DNA of 64,000 nt from Micromonospora phaseoli (GTDB lineage: Bacteria > Actinomycetota > Actinomycetes > Mycobacteriales > Micromonosporaceae): positions 93,531 through 157,530 of the forward strand of contig NZ_FNYV01000013.1 of the NCBI RefSeq assembly GCF_900109115.1. Reading direction: 5' to 3'. This document shows positions 33,957 to 41,910 of the stretch, piece by piece. Within the stretch, counting starts at the first letter, position 1; every line of letters begins with the position of its first letter. Below the pieces are notes generated by a model, which was not told the origin of the DNA, searched no databases, and saw only the letters and a program-made list of their open reading frames with translations. Made by a program: the position numbers and the translations under genes.

Positions 33957-34664
33957 ATGAGTACGCACATCGGCGCGAAGCCGGGCGAGATTGCCGAGCG
34001 GGTCCTGATGCCGGGTGACCCCCTGCGGGCCAAGTGGATCGCGGAGACCTACCTCGAAGGCGCGACCTGCTACTCGACGGTCCGGGGCATGCTGGGCTTC
34101 ACCGGCCGTTGGAACGGCGTCGAGGTCTCCGTGCAGGGCTCCGGGATGGGCATGCCGTCGGCCTCGATCTACGCACACGAGCTGGTCAACGAGTACGGAG
34201 TGAAGTCGCTGATCCGGGTGGGCTCGTGCGGCGCCCTCAGCGAGGACCTCCAGTTGCGGGACGTGATCGCCGCGATCGGGTCGTCCACCGACTCGAACAT
34301 GAACCGGATGCGCTTCGACGGGCTGATCGACTACGCCCCGGTCGCCGACTTCGGGTTGCTGCGTACCTCGGTCGAGGTGGCCGAGCGGCGCGGCATCGCG
34401 ATGCGGGTCGGGCCGATCCTGGCCGCGGACGCCTTCTACACCGACCGGCCGGACCTCTACGACCGCCTCGCCGAGTACGGCGTGCTGGCGGTGGAGATGG
34501 AGTCTGCCGCGCTCTACACCATCGCCGCCCGGTTCAAGGCTCGCGCCTTGACGCTGTTGACGGTGAGCGACCACATCAAGACCGGCGAGAAGACCACCTC
34601 GCAGGAGCGTGAGCAGACCTTCAGCCAGATGGTGGAGGTCGCCCTGGACACGATCACCGCCTGA
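33957..34664 (+). CDS. deoD: Purine-nucleoside phosphorylase (DeoD type)
   Basis: 235 residues, the hexameric DeoD size. It starts MSTHIGAKPGEIAERVLMPGDPLRAK, the nucleoside/phosphate-binding N-terminus with Gly-Asp. The family signature runs G-x-G-M-G-x-P-S (GSGMGMPSASIYAHEL). VGSCGAL is the purine-site strand, MRVGPILAADAFYTD and VEMESAALYTIAARF carry the ribose-binding Met-Glu-Ser, and TVSDHI has the catalytic Asp. It cleaves purine (deoxy)nucleosides with phosphate for salvage. The gene is monocistronic and followed by the first of two palindromic repeats. Confidence 0.96.
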   Translation: MSTHIGAKPGEIAERVLMPGDPLRAKWIAETYLEGATCYSTVRGMLGFTGRWNGVEVSVQGSGMGMPSASIYAHELVNEYGVKSLIRVGSCGALSEDLQLRDVIAAIGSSTDSNMNRMRFDGLIDYAPVADFGLLRTSVEVAERRGIAMRVGPILAADAFYTDRPDLYDRLAEYGVLAVEMESAALYTIAARFKARALTLLTVSDHIKTGEKTTSQEREQTFSQMVEVALDTITA

Positions 34665-34681
34665 GCGCCCGACCTCACCCG

Positions 34682-34751
34682 CCTCGTCGATCTAGGGCGA
34701 ATCGTCGCTAGTTGATCTCCAACGACAGCGATAGTCCCTAGATCGGCGAGG
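34682..34751 (+). repeat. Palindromic element, copy 1 (left of the DUF559 gene)
   Basis: Arms 34682-34697 and 34736-34751 pair at 15 of 16 positions around CGATCTAGGG / CCCTAGATCG. The left half (34684-34708) is identical to the left half of the copy at 35766-35829 and lies in the same orientation. The interior is diverged. No such element occurs elsewhere in the window. Confidence 0.8.
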
Positions 34752-34792
34752 CAGGGGCGCCGTCCCTAGCAGATGCGGTGTGGGGGTGGGGG

Positions 34793-34820
34793 TTTTCCAC
34801 AAGGGTTCCCGTTGTCCACA
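34793..34820 (+). other. Pair of DnaA-box-like sequences
   Basis: TTTTCCACA (34793-34801) and TTGTCCACA (34812-34820). The second equals the usual high-GC actinobacterial DnaA box and the first differs from it by one base. They sit 55-80 bases before the DUF559 gene start. They may be DnaA or other regulator sites. This is not an origin, since no dnaA/dnaN genes or box cluster are present. Confidence 0.4.
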
Positions 34821-34874
34821 GGGCGCGCGGCCGGGGCGGAACTCGGAGGGGCTCGCTGGGCAGAGTGACCAGCC

Positions 34875-35822
34875 ATGGATCTCTACGCGCAGGCGGCGGC
34901 CCTTCCCTGGCAGATTCCGATGGGCCTGCCTCCCAAGCAATTCAGCCAGCTGCGCGACGCGGGGCTTTCCGCCGGTGCCATCCGGTGGCGGGCCAGCCGG
35001 ACGACGCGCCTGCACCGGGTTCACCGAGGCTATTACGTCTCCGGACCGGACGAGCCAGGGCTCCTGAGTCGGGCGCGCTGTGCGCTGCGCGCCGCCTCAC
35101 CGTTGGTGGTGCTGGGCTTCCAGAGCGCCGCGCAGTTGCACGGCTTCGGTGTCGCTCAAAGCCAGACGGTTCACTTGCTGGTCCCGGCGACGACCCCATT
35201 TCCGCAGCGTCGAGGGGTGACGGCCCACCAGTCCGTACTCCCGCTTGACCACGTCATCCGGCTACTCGGGCTTCCCTGCGCCCCGCCGGCCCGGTGTGCG
35301 GTAGACCTGGCCCGCACGTTGCCTCGTCGGCAGGCGTTACCCGTGCTCGATGCCGCCCTGTTCGCCGGGGCCGTGGACAGCGCCGACCTGCTTGCCGAAG
35401 TGGCGCGTCACGACGGCCTGCGGGGCGTACGGCAGGCCAGAGAACTGGTGCCTCTCGCCGACGGTCGGGCGGAGTGCCGGCAGGAAACGCTACTTCGGCT
35501 GATACTGCACGACGCTGGGATCACGGACTTCGTACCGCAGTTTCCCGTGCAGCAGGCCGGCCGCCTCCGCTACCGCCTCGACCTCGGCGACCCACACCAT
35601 CTGATCGCGGTGGAGTACGACGGCTCGTCTCACCTCGACGCCCACCGTCTGAGGCGTGACCGTTCCCGCCACAATTGGCTTCAACGCCAGGGTTGGCTCG
35701 TGCACTACGCCACCGCCGCCGACCTCTACGACCCCTCGTCGATCATCGAAGCACTTCTCGCTGCTCGTCGATCTAGGGCGAATCGTCGCCGAAGGAGATC
35801 CAGTCACGGCGATACGCCCTAG
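34875..35822 (+). CDS. AbiEi-like/DUF559 nuclease-fold protein between two palindromes
   Basis: 315 residues. The N-terminal part (residues 15-110: QFSQLRDAGLSAGAIRWRAS, LHRVHRGYYV, ALRAASPLVVLGFQSAAQLHG) resembles the winged-helix and linker of AbiEi-type type IV antitoxins. The C-terminal 110 residues match DUF559, a very-short-patch/PD-(D/E)xK-like fold: Glu204 in CRQETLLRL, then Asp236 (YRLDLGD), then Glu247-Tyr-Asp249 (IAVEYDGSSHLD), ending with RQGWLVHY. The last 20 residues are an Arg/Ser-rich tail encoded by the downstream palindrome (35766-35829). Same-orientation palindromes on both sides suggest the gene moved as a unit. Possible roles are mobile nuclease or toxin-antitoxin component. 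Neither is proven. Confidence 0.78.
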   Translation: MDLYAQAAALPWQIPMGLPPKQFSQLRDAGLSAGAIRWRASRTTRLHRVHRGYYVSGPDEPGLLSRARCALRAASPLVVLGFQSAAQLHGFGVAQSQTVHLLVPATTPFPQRRGVTAHQSVLPLDHVIRLLGLPCAPPARCAVDLARTLPRRQALPVLDAALFAGAVDSADLLAEVARHDGLRGVRQARELVPLADGRAECRQETLLRLILHDAGITDFVPQFPVQQAGRLRYRLDLGDPHHLIAVEYDGSSHLDAHRLRRDRSRHNWLQRQGWLVHYATAADLYDPSSIIEALLAARRSRANRRRRRSSHGDTP

Positions 35823-35829
35823 ATCGACG
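35766..35829 (+). repeat. Palindromic element, copy 2 (overlaps the 3' end of the DUF559 gene)
   Basis: Arms 35766-35780 and 35815-35829 are perfect 15-bp complements, and an inner stem (TCGCCG/CGGCGA) extends the hairpin. The 25-base left half matches copy 1 exactly in the same orientation. It contains the last 19 codons and the stop (35820-35822) of the DUF559 gene, and it may also act as the terminator for that gene and for tadA on the other strand. Confidence 0.82.
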
Positions 35830-35838
35830 GGAAGGTCC

Positions 35839-36612
35839 TCAGCGGAAGAAGGCGCGCAGGATGGCCGCGTTCTCGGTCGCCAGCACGCCGCCGTAGACCT
35901 CGGGGCGGTGGTTGAGCCGGCGGTCGCGCAGCACGTCCCAGAGGGAGCCGGCGGCACCGGTCTTCGGTTCCCAGGCGCCGAAGACCACGGTCGAGACCCG
36001 GGCCAGCACCGATGCGCCGGCGCACATGGTGCAGGGTTCAAGGGTCACCACCAGGGTGCAGCCGTCCAGCCGCCAGTGCCCCAACCGCTGGGCCGCACCA
36101 CGCAACGCGAGCACTTCGGCATGCGCGGTCGGGTCGCCGGTCAGCTCCCGCTCGTTGCGGCCGATCGCCAGCTCCCGGCCGTCCGGTCCGTAGACCACCG
36201 CACCCACCGGCACGTCGCCGGACAGGCCAGGATCACCGACGCCCACCGCCACGTCGCGCCCACCCGCGCCCACCGGCACGTCGCCGGGCAGGTCGGGACC
36301 ACCCGCGGCCGGGTCGGAGGCACCGCCCGCCGACGCCGGCGCGGCGTCGTCCGGGCCGGTCACCGCGACCTCGATGGCCCGGCGCATCCAGAGTTCGTGC
36401 CGCTGCCGCCGGCCGGTGCCGGTCGGGTCGGCCAAGCCCTCGTCCGCCCCCGGGCCGACGCGGCCGAGCGAGCCGGGCGTGGGCTGTCCCGGCCGCACCG
36501 TGCCCAGCGCCGGGTCGGTCACGTCGGCGGGCTCGGCACCGCCAACCGGCCCCGCACCGCCAAGCGGGCCGGCACCGCGCGCAGACGCGGTATCAGCCGG
36601 CTCAGACCTCAC
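35839..36612 (-). CDS. tadA: tRNA adenosine(34) deaminase with long N-terminal extension and an insertion
   Basis: 257 residues; typical TadA is about 150. It converts A34 to inosine in tRNA-Arg(ACG). Zinc ligands and the proton shuttle are His164-Ala-Glu166 (TAHAEVLAL) and Cys194-x-x-Cys197 (LEPCTMCAGA). The first 70 residues are an Ala/Gly/Pro-rich extension. Between helix 1 (RRAIEVAV) and strand 1 (GDVPVGAVVYG) lies an insertion of about 40 residues that includes a near copy of strand 1 (PGDVPVGAGGRDVAVG), mirrored in the DNA as 19-bp direct repeats at 36203-36221 and 36269-36287. The GTG start has GAGGAG before it and overlaps the partner gene by 11 bases. Confidence 0.93.
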   Translation of the reverse strand: MRSEPADTASARGAGPLGGAGPVGGAEPADVTDPALGTVRPGQPTPGSLGRVGPGADEGLADPTGTGRRQRHELWMRRAIEVAVTGPDDAAPASAGGASDPAAGGPDLPGDVPVGAGGRDVAVGVGDPGLSGDVPVGAVVYGPDGRELAIGRNERELTGDPTAHAEVLALRGAAQRLGHWRLDGCTLVVTLEPCTMCAGASVLARVSTVVFGAWEPKTGAAGSLWDVLRDRRLNHRPEVYGGVLATENAAILRAFFR

Positions 36613-37129
36613 GCAGCTCCTCGACCTCGTCGACGCAGCCCAGCACCTGGCAGATCTCGGCGGTGACGTCGGCCGGCATCATCCCCTCGTGGGCGCAGAG
36701 CGACAGCAGCCGCTGCGCGGGGATACCCAGGTCGGTGAGGAGATCCGCCTCGCCCACCGGGTCCGCCTCCGGGTCGACGGCGGGCTGCTCGGTGTCGTCC
36801 CCACCCGTGGCGGCCGGACGCGCCTCCTCCGTGTCGTCCAGTCCGGTGACCGACGTCTTGAGGTCACCGACCAGCAGGGCACCCAGCCGGGATTCCTCCG
36901 CGTACGCCGAGTCGGAGCCGAAGACCCGCAGGTCCTCACCCTCGTCGAGACGCAGGATGACCAGGTAGGTGTCGTCCGCCTCGACGAAGAGCAGCGACAG
37001 GTCGGCGTCCGGAGCGGCGTCACGCAGCCGATCGGCGACCTCGTCGACGTCGGCGGTGCCCCGCAGGTTCAGCTCGGCGGCCGTCCAGCCGCCCTTTTCG
37101 CGCAGCACGGCCGCAGCGAAGTACGACAC
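36602..37129 (-). CDS. tRNA adenosine deaminase-associated protein
   Basis: 175 residues from the GTG at 37129 (VSYFAAAVLREKGGWTAAEL), with GGGGGAAC upstream; an ATG-like start at 37153 is possible. It belongs to the actinobacterial family always found next to tadA: the SYFAAA start, ADLSLLFVEADDTYLVILRLDEGEDLRVFGSD, and the C-terminal LSLCAHEGMMPADVTAEICQVLGCVDEVEELREV. A variable acidic stretch of about 45 residues lies between. It overlaps tadA by 11 bases, so they are translated together. Its biochemical role is unknown; partnership with TadA is inferred from linkage. Confidence 0.9.
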   Translation of the reverse strand: MSYFAAAVLREKGGWTAAELNLRGTADVDEVADRLRDAAPDADLSLLFVEADDTYLVILRLDEGEDLRVFGSDSAYAEESRLGALLVGDLKTSVTGLDDTEEARPAATGGDDTEQPAVDPEADPVGEADLLTDLGIPAQRLLSLCAHEGMMPADVTAEICQVLGCVDEVEELREV

Positions 37130-37259
37130 GGTTCCCCCAAGTTGCCTCGGCACAGCACACGCCGACCCGTTAAGCGTGCAGGTTAGCCGGTCGGGTCGGC
37201 AGGCGACCGGTCAACGCCCCGAAGGGCCGGTCATTCCTGGGGAAGGATCTCCGAGGTGT

Positions 37260-37427
37260 TCAGCCGGCCAGTCGACGGCGGGTGGCGATCAGCTGGCGCA
37301 GCCGCTCGGTGCGGGCGCGTTGTGGCCGTTCACGTTCGCGTACCGAGCGCGCATCCGCCAACTGCGCCAGCAGTTGTAGGCGACGGCGGCTGCGGTCGGG
37401 GTCCATCCGCGGAGTGGTCCAGGCCAT
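37260..37427 (-). CDS. Possible small basic protein
   Basis: 55 residues from an ATG at 37427: MAWTTPRMDPDRSRRRLQLL then an Arg-rich helix (ADARSVRERERPQRARTERLRQLIATRRRL). It is amphipathic and strongly basic. It could be a small nucleic-acid-binding protein. It has no convincing ribosome site and Arg-rich frames occur by chance in such GC-rich DNA, so it is uncertain. Confidence 0.35.
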   Translation of the reverse strand: MAWTTPRMDPDRSRRRLQLLAQLADARSVRERERPQRARTERLRQLIATRRRLAG

Positions 37428-37513
37428 ACCGGGAGAGTGCCGAGTTACGGCGATCCAGTCAAGATGGGTTTCAGTGCATGCACGACGACGCACCGCAGTC
37501 ACCGCCGGTGGGG

Positions 37514-37855
37514 TCACCAGAGTGGCCAGTCTCCGCTGGTCACCCACCTGGTGACGACCGCGGCGGTGACGATGCTCAGGCCTCCGGCGGTGACGATCGC
37601 TATCCCGGCGGCGGCCCCCCGGTCGCCGTACCGGGCCAGCACCAGGGCGGCGAGCCAGGCCAGGCCCGCGGCGAGCAGCGTCCACCAGGCGTACCCGGCG
37701 AGGCTGCGCCCGAGCAGGCCGAAGAGGCCCAGCCAGGCGATCGTGCCGATGGCGCCCGCCGCGACGCTGGCGCCGCCGACCGGGTGCGGTTCCCGGTAGG
37801 TGGGGCGTGGGGGCCGCCCGGAGGGGAAGAGGCCTGACGGGTTGTACGGCATCAT
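37514..37855 (-). CDS. Small membrane protein (three TM)
   Basis: 113 residues starting at the first of two adjacent ATGs (37855). The GGAGGAG upstream is 13 bases away, so the exact start is uncertain. The N-terminus is cytoplasmic and Pro/Arg-rich (MMPYNPSGLFPSGRPPRPTYREP). TM segments lie at about 33-55 (AGAIGTIAWLGLFGLLG), 57-78 (GYAWWTLLAAGLAWLAALVLARYG) and 84-105 (AGIAIVTAGGLSIVTAAVV). It is a typical actinobacterial multi-pass protein without known function. The gene is divergent from the M23 lipoprotein. Confidence 0.72.
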   Translation of the reverse strand: MMPYNPSGLFPSGRPPRPTYREPHPVGGASVAAGAIGTIAWLGLFGLLGRSLAGYAWWTLLAAGLAWLAALVLARYGDRGAAAGIAIVTAGGLSIVTAAVVTRWVTSGDWPLW

Positions 37856-37924
37856 CGGTGCCCGCACTCCTCCCACGCATGGACGGCTGTCCGTTCACCG
37901 TACCGAGTCTGTCAGGATGACCGG

Positions 37925-38701
37925 GTGGTCTCGCTGACGATCGGACGCCGCCCGGCGTACGCGCTGCTGCTGGTGTCGGTGTTCGCCGTCGGCGGCTGCG
38001 GGGCGCCGCCGGCGGCCGGCCCGACGGCCGCGACCAGCTCACCGTCTGCCGGCACGCCCGCCGCCACCGGTACGCCCGCCACCGGCACGCCCGCCACCGC
38101 CGGCACGCCGGCCGCGACCGGCTCGACGCCGGACACCGCCGACCAGCCGGCGGCGACGGCGGTGCCGACCCGTGCGGGGTTGCCGCACGTCTTTCCGGTA
38201 CGCGCGAAGAAGGTGGCCTACCACCCGACCCATTCGGCGTATCCGGGGACGGACATCTTTGCCGACTGCGGCGAGCCGGTGGTCTCGGTCACCGACGGCA
38301 CGATCGGCGAGGTCAGCCGCCGTGACCGGTACGACAAGCGGGGTCCGCAGGGGCCGTACAACGGCGGCCTGTCGGTGTCGGTGCTCGGCGATGACGGGGT
38401 GCGTTACTACGGCTCGCACCTGACCGAGATCACCCCGGGCATCGACCCGGGGATACGGGTCCGGGCCGGTCAGCAGCTCGGCACCCTGGGCCGGACGGGC
38501 AACGCCAACAACGTCTGCCACCTGCACTTCGGCATCTCCCCGCCGTGTCTGGGTGAGGACGGTTGGTGGATCCGTCGGGGTGTCGTCTGGCCGGCGCCGT
38601 ACCTCGACTCGTGGCGCAAGGGCGGCAACCGCGAGCCGGCGGCCGAGGTCGCCGCGTGGCACCGAAAGCACGGCTGCCCGGCGAAGCCGCCGACGCGCTG
38701 A
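37925..38701 (+). CDS. M23 (LytM) family metallopeptidase lipoprotein
   Basis: 258 residues from GTG 37925. The lipoprotein signal ends at AVGGC (Cys25), followed by an Ala/Thr/Pro/Gly linker of about 50 residues built from TPA/TGTP repeats. The M23 domain then has the first ligand pair in HSAYPGTDIFADCG (H-x-x-x-x-x-x-D), the core strand GGLSVSVLGDDGVRYYGSHL, and the HLHFGIS motif with the second His ligand. The family cleaves peptide cross-bridges in peptidoglycan. Membrane anchoring suggests wall remodelling at the cell surface. It has its own transcript. Confidence 0.88.
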   Translation: MVSLTIGRRPAYALLLVSVFAVGGCGAPPAAGPTAATSSPSAGTPAATGTPATGTPATAGTPAATGSTPDTADQPAATAVPTRAGLPHVFPVRAKKVAYHPTHSAYPGTDIFADCGEPVVSVTDGTIGEVSRRDRYDKRGPQGPYNGGLSVSVLGDDGVRYYGSHLTEITPGIDPGIRVRAGQQLGTLGRTGNANNVCHLHFGISPPCLGEDGWWIRRGVVWPAPYLDSWRKGGNREPAAEVAAWHRKHGCPAKPPTR

Positions 38702-38788
38702 GCCGACGCATCGCTCGCGGGCCGGCTGGCGGATCGCTCGCGCGCCAGCGGGCGTGTCGCGTCATCTGCGTTTCATCAGTCGGAAACA

Positions 38789-38818
38789 TTGACGCAGGTC
38801 TTGCCGGTGAACTACCGT
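38789..38818 (+). promoter_or_regulatory. Promoter of the GH81 glucanase gene
   Basis: TTGACG (38789-38794) and TACCGT (38813-38818) with an 18-base spacer; start point about 38825. The LacI-type palindrome (38832-38847) lies just downstream. Confidence 0.55.
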
Positions 38819-38831
38819 CCGGTTAACCACC

Positions 38832-38847
38832 GAGAGAGCGCTCTCTC
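38832..38847. promoter_or_regulatory. LacI-family-type operator before the GH81 glucanase gene
   Basis: GAGAGAGCGCTCTCTC is a perfect 16-bp palindrome with the central CG step of LacI/CebR-type operators (core GAGCGCTC). It covers about +7 to +22 of the predicted transcript, where a repressor would block RNA polymerase. The gene therefore is probably sugar-induced. No LacI-family gene lies in this window. Confidence 0.65.
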
Positions 38848-38921
38848 ACCCCCTTAACCTGACAATACCGACGAAGCGTGCGCCGACCGGCGCGGCCGGA
38901 CCGGCACGCGATGGAGGAAAG

Positions 38922-41834
38922 ATGCGACCTCCCGTCCCACGCCGCCCCCACCACCGGCTGCTGGCCGCCACCGCCGCGGCGGCCCTCGTCCTCGGCGGCC
39001 TGGCCGTCACCGCCTCCTCCGCGGCGCAGGCCGCCCCGGTCGGCGCCGGCAGCTACACCACCACCCCCGTCGGCCCGCTCCCCGGCGGCTGCGGGAACCT
39101 GACCACCAACCCCCGGCAGTTCGCCACCACCGCCGCCCCGCCGGGGCCGGTACCCACCAACGACTGGTGGTCCTCGCTGCTCTGGAAGCGCCTGAACTGC
39201 ACCTTCAGCGAGCCGCTGCACGCGCACCCGGTGGCGTACCAGCCGGTCACCGACGGTCTGGGCCTCTCCGCCACCTCCACGCCCACCATCACCGGCACCG
39301 CGACCGGCGTCGGCGAGTTCAAGTACCCCTACGTCGAGGACATCCGGGTCGGGGTGGCCGGGCTCGGCGCCCCCAACGTGCTGGTGGACGACTGGACGGA
39401 CTGGACGGTCACCCCCTACTGGAGTGACGGGTCGCGGACCCTGCGCGCCACCATCGGCCACGGTCTGCCGTTCGCGTACTTCCGCAGCAGCGGTGGCGAC
39501 GCGGTGATCAACGCGACCGGCGGTACCCCCACCGTCTGGTCCAACAGCGGGACCACCATCGGCTTCACCGTCCGCGGCCACGACTACGTGGCGTACGCGC
39601 CGACCGGCGCCAGCTGGACCGTCAGCGGCAACCGGATCACCTCCACCCTCGCCGGGCGGGGCTACTTCTCCGTCGCGCTGCTGCCGAGCACCGGCGACAG
39701 CACGGCCCGCGCGCAGCTCGCCAGCACCTACGGCCAGTACGCGCACGCCCACGTCACCGGCACCCGCGTCGCCTACACGTACAACCAGGCGAGCAGCCGG
39801 GTGGAGACCCGCTACACGTTCACCACCACGCCCCGCGAGGGCAGCGAGACGCGGACCGTGGTCAGCCTCTACCCGCACCAGTGGAAGGCCCTGTCCGGCG
39901 TCACCCCGATCACGCCGACCTACCCGTCGGCGCGTGGTCGGATGAAGGTGGTCACCGGTGTCGGCGAGTTCCGCACCTCGATGCAGTTCCACGGCGTACT
40001 GCCGGAGCTGCCCGCCGTCGCCACCGGCGCCGGAGCCGACCTGACCACGCTGCGGCAGCAGTTGGCGGCGGTCCGGAGCAACCCGATGGACCAGCGCGGC
40101 GGGGACACCTACTGGACCGGCAAGGGGCTCGGCCGGGCGGCCCGGATCGCCGAGATCGCCGACCTGGTCGGCGACGTCGAGACGCGGACCTCCGCGCTGA
40201 ACGCGATCCGGTCCACGCTCAACGACTGGCTCACCGCCTCACCCGGCGAGACCGAGCGACTCTTCTACTACGACCAGCGGTGGGGCACCCTGATCGGCTA
40301 CCCCGCCTCGTACGGTTCCGACCAGGAACTCAACGACCACCACTTCCACTACGGCTACTACATCGCCGCCGCCGCGACGCTGGCCAAGTTCGACCCCGCC
40401 TGGGCCCGCCAGGAGCAGTACGGCGGCATGATCGACCTGCTGATCCGGGACGCCAACAACTACGACCGGGCGGACACCCGCTTCCCGTACCTGCGCGACT
40501 TCGACATCTACGCCGGCCACGACTGGGCGTCCGGGCACGGCGCGTTCGCCAGCGGCAACAACCAGGAGTCGTCGTCGGAGGGGATGAACTTCGCCAACGC
40601 CCTGATCCAGTGGGGGCAGGCCACCGGGAACACGGCGGTACGCGACGCCGGCATCTACCTCTACACCACCCAGGCGGCGGCGATCCACGAGTACTGGTTC
40701 GACGTCAACGACGAGAACTTCCCCGCCGCGTTCGGGCACTCCAACGTGGGCATGGTCTGGGGCGACGGCGGTGCGTACGCCACCTGGTTCAGCGCCGAGC
40801 CGGAGATGATCCAGGGCATCAACCTGCTGCCCGTCACCGGTGGGCACCTCTACCTGGGCTACCACCCGAACTACAACTCCATCAAGTACGCGGAGCTGGT
40901 CCGCAACAACGGCGGTGAGCCGACCGTGTGGCAGGACATCCATTGGCAGTTCCTGGCGCTCGGCGACGCAGACGCCGCACTGGCGAAGCTGCGCGCCAAC
41001 CCCGGCTACACCCCGGAGGAGGGCGAGAGCCGGGCACACACCTTCCACTGGGTCCGCAACCTGGCCGCCCTGGGCCGGGTCGACACCGGGATCACCGCCA
41101 ACCACCCGCTGGCCGCCGTGTTCAACCGCAACGGAGCCCGGACCTACGTGGCCAGCAACATCTCCAACTCGGCGCTGACCGTACGGTTCTCCGACGGCAC
41201 CCAGCTGAACGTGGCAGCCGGCCGTACCGCCACCAGCGGTGCGCACACCTGGAGCGGTGGCAGCGGCGGCGGCGGTGTGAGCCCCAGCCCGACGCCGACG
41301 TCTACTCCTACCCCTACCCCTACCCCGACGCCCACGCCGACTCCGACGCCCACCGATCCGCCGTCCAGCGCGCCGGTCCGCTACCTGCTGTCCGGCGGTG
41401 GCCTGGGCGCGGCCGGCACCGCCGGCACCAGCACGGTGGCCAGTGCCGGCGGCACCAACCGCGACGGCACGCCGACGAACCCGGTGGTGTTCACCGCGAC
41501 CGGACTGAACCTGAACCACAACGGCGGGCAGACCGCGTTCGACCTCTTCCTCGACGCCGGCCAGTCGGTCGGCAACGGGGTACAGGCCCGGATCTCGTAC
41601 GACCTGACCGGTGACGGGAGCTGGGAGCGGGTGGAGACGTACCGCTACTTCGCCACCGACCCGGTGCCGGGCTGGGAGCACTACACCCAGTCGGCTGGGC
41701 TGCACTCCAGCACCGGCGCCCTGGGCAACCTGCGCGGCGGCACCGTGCGGGTGGAGATCTGGTCCGCGATCGGGAACAACACCACCACCCTCGGCGTCGG
41801 TGACCGCTCACTCGTGCGGCTGCCGTACGCCTGA
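38922..41834 (+). CDS. Secreted GH81 endo-beta-1,3-glucanase with C-terminal carbohydrate-binding domain
   Basis: 970 residues; the start has GGAGGAAAG upstream. The signal peptide runs to about residue 38 (AAQA). The GH81 catalytic module (about 50-720) has NDWWSSLLW, FHYGYYIAAAATLAKFD, GHDWASGHGAFASGNNQESSSEGMNF with probable catalytic Glu549 and Glu553, and AGNPFD-like blocks. A small beta domain (720-780, IGANHPLAAVFN type) follows. Next comes a Thr-Pro repeat linker (41298-41361) and a C-terminal beta-sandwich (RYLLSGGGLGAAG to RLPYA), probably a glucan-binding CBM56-like module. It degrades fungal beta-1,3-glucan such as laminarin/callose. A LacI-type operator precedes it and a strong terminator follows. 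Confidence 0.93.
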   Translation: MRPPVPRRPHHRLLAATAAAALVLGGLAVTASSAAQAAPVGAGSYTTTPVGPLPGGCGNLTTNPRQFATTAAPPGPVPTNDWWSSLLWKRLNCTFSEPLHAHPVAYQPVTDGLGLSATSTPTITGTATGVGEFKYPYVEDIRVGVAGLGAPNVLVDDWTDWTVTPYWSDGSRTLRATIGHGLPFAYFRSSGGDAVINATGGTPTVWSNSGTTIGFTVRGHDYVAYAPTGASWTVSGNRITSTLAGRGYFSVALLPSTGDSTARAQLASTYGQYAHAHVTGTRVAYTYNQASSRVETRYTFTTTPREGSETRTVVSLYPHQWKALSGVTPITPTYPSARGRMKVVTGVGEFRTSMQFHGVLPELPAVATGAGADLTTLRQQLAAVRSNPMDQRGGDTYWTGKGLGRAARIAEIADLVGDVETRTSALNAIRSTLNDWLTASPGETERLFYYDQRWGTLIGYPASYGSDQELNDHHFHYGYYIAAAATLAKFDPAWARQEQYGGMIDLLIRDANNYDRADTRFPYLRDFDIYAGHDWASGHGAFASGNNQESSSEGMNFANALIQWGQATGNTAVRDAGIYLYTTQAAAIHEYWFDVNDENFPAAFGHSNVGMVWGDGGAYATWFSAEPEMIQGINLLPVTGGHLYLGYHPNYNSIKYAELVRNNGGEPTVWQDIHWQFLALGDADAALAKLRANPGYTPEEGESRAHTFHWVRNLAALGRVDTGITANHPLAAVFNRNGARTYVASNISNSALTVRFSDGTQLNVAAGRTATSGAHTWSGGSGGGGVSPSPTPTSTPTPTPTPTPTPTPTPTDPPSSAPVRYLLSGGGLGAAGTAGTSTVASAGGTNRDGTPTNPVVFTATGLNLNHNGGQTAFDLFLDAGQSVGNGVQARISYDLTGDGSWERVETYRYFATDPVPGWEHYTQSAGLHSSTGALGNLRGGTVRVEIWSAIGNNTTTLGVGDRSLVRLPYA

Positions 41835-41853
41835 CCCCTCGTACCACCACATT

Positions 41854-41890
41854 CCCGCGCCGCCGGTCGTCCCGCGACCGGCGGCGCGGG
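41854..41890 (+). terminator. Terminator of the GH81 gene
   Basis: Perfect 16-bp stem (41854-41869 and 41875-41890) with a 5-base loop, 20 bases after the stop codon. No U-tract, as is common in this group. Confidence 0.75.
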
Positions 41891-41910
41891 CGCGTAGGTT
41901 GCAACCCATG

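Noticed and set aside
34793..34820. Replication origin
   Set aside because: Only two DnaA-box-like sites, no AT-rich unwinding region and no dnaA/dnaN/gyrB genes nearby.
33795..35829. Integrative element inserted at tRNA-Ser(CGA)
   Set aside because: No integrase gene and no duplicated tRNA 3' end were seen. The gene next to the tRNA is ordinary deoD.
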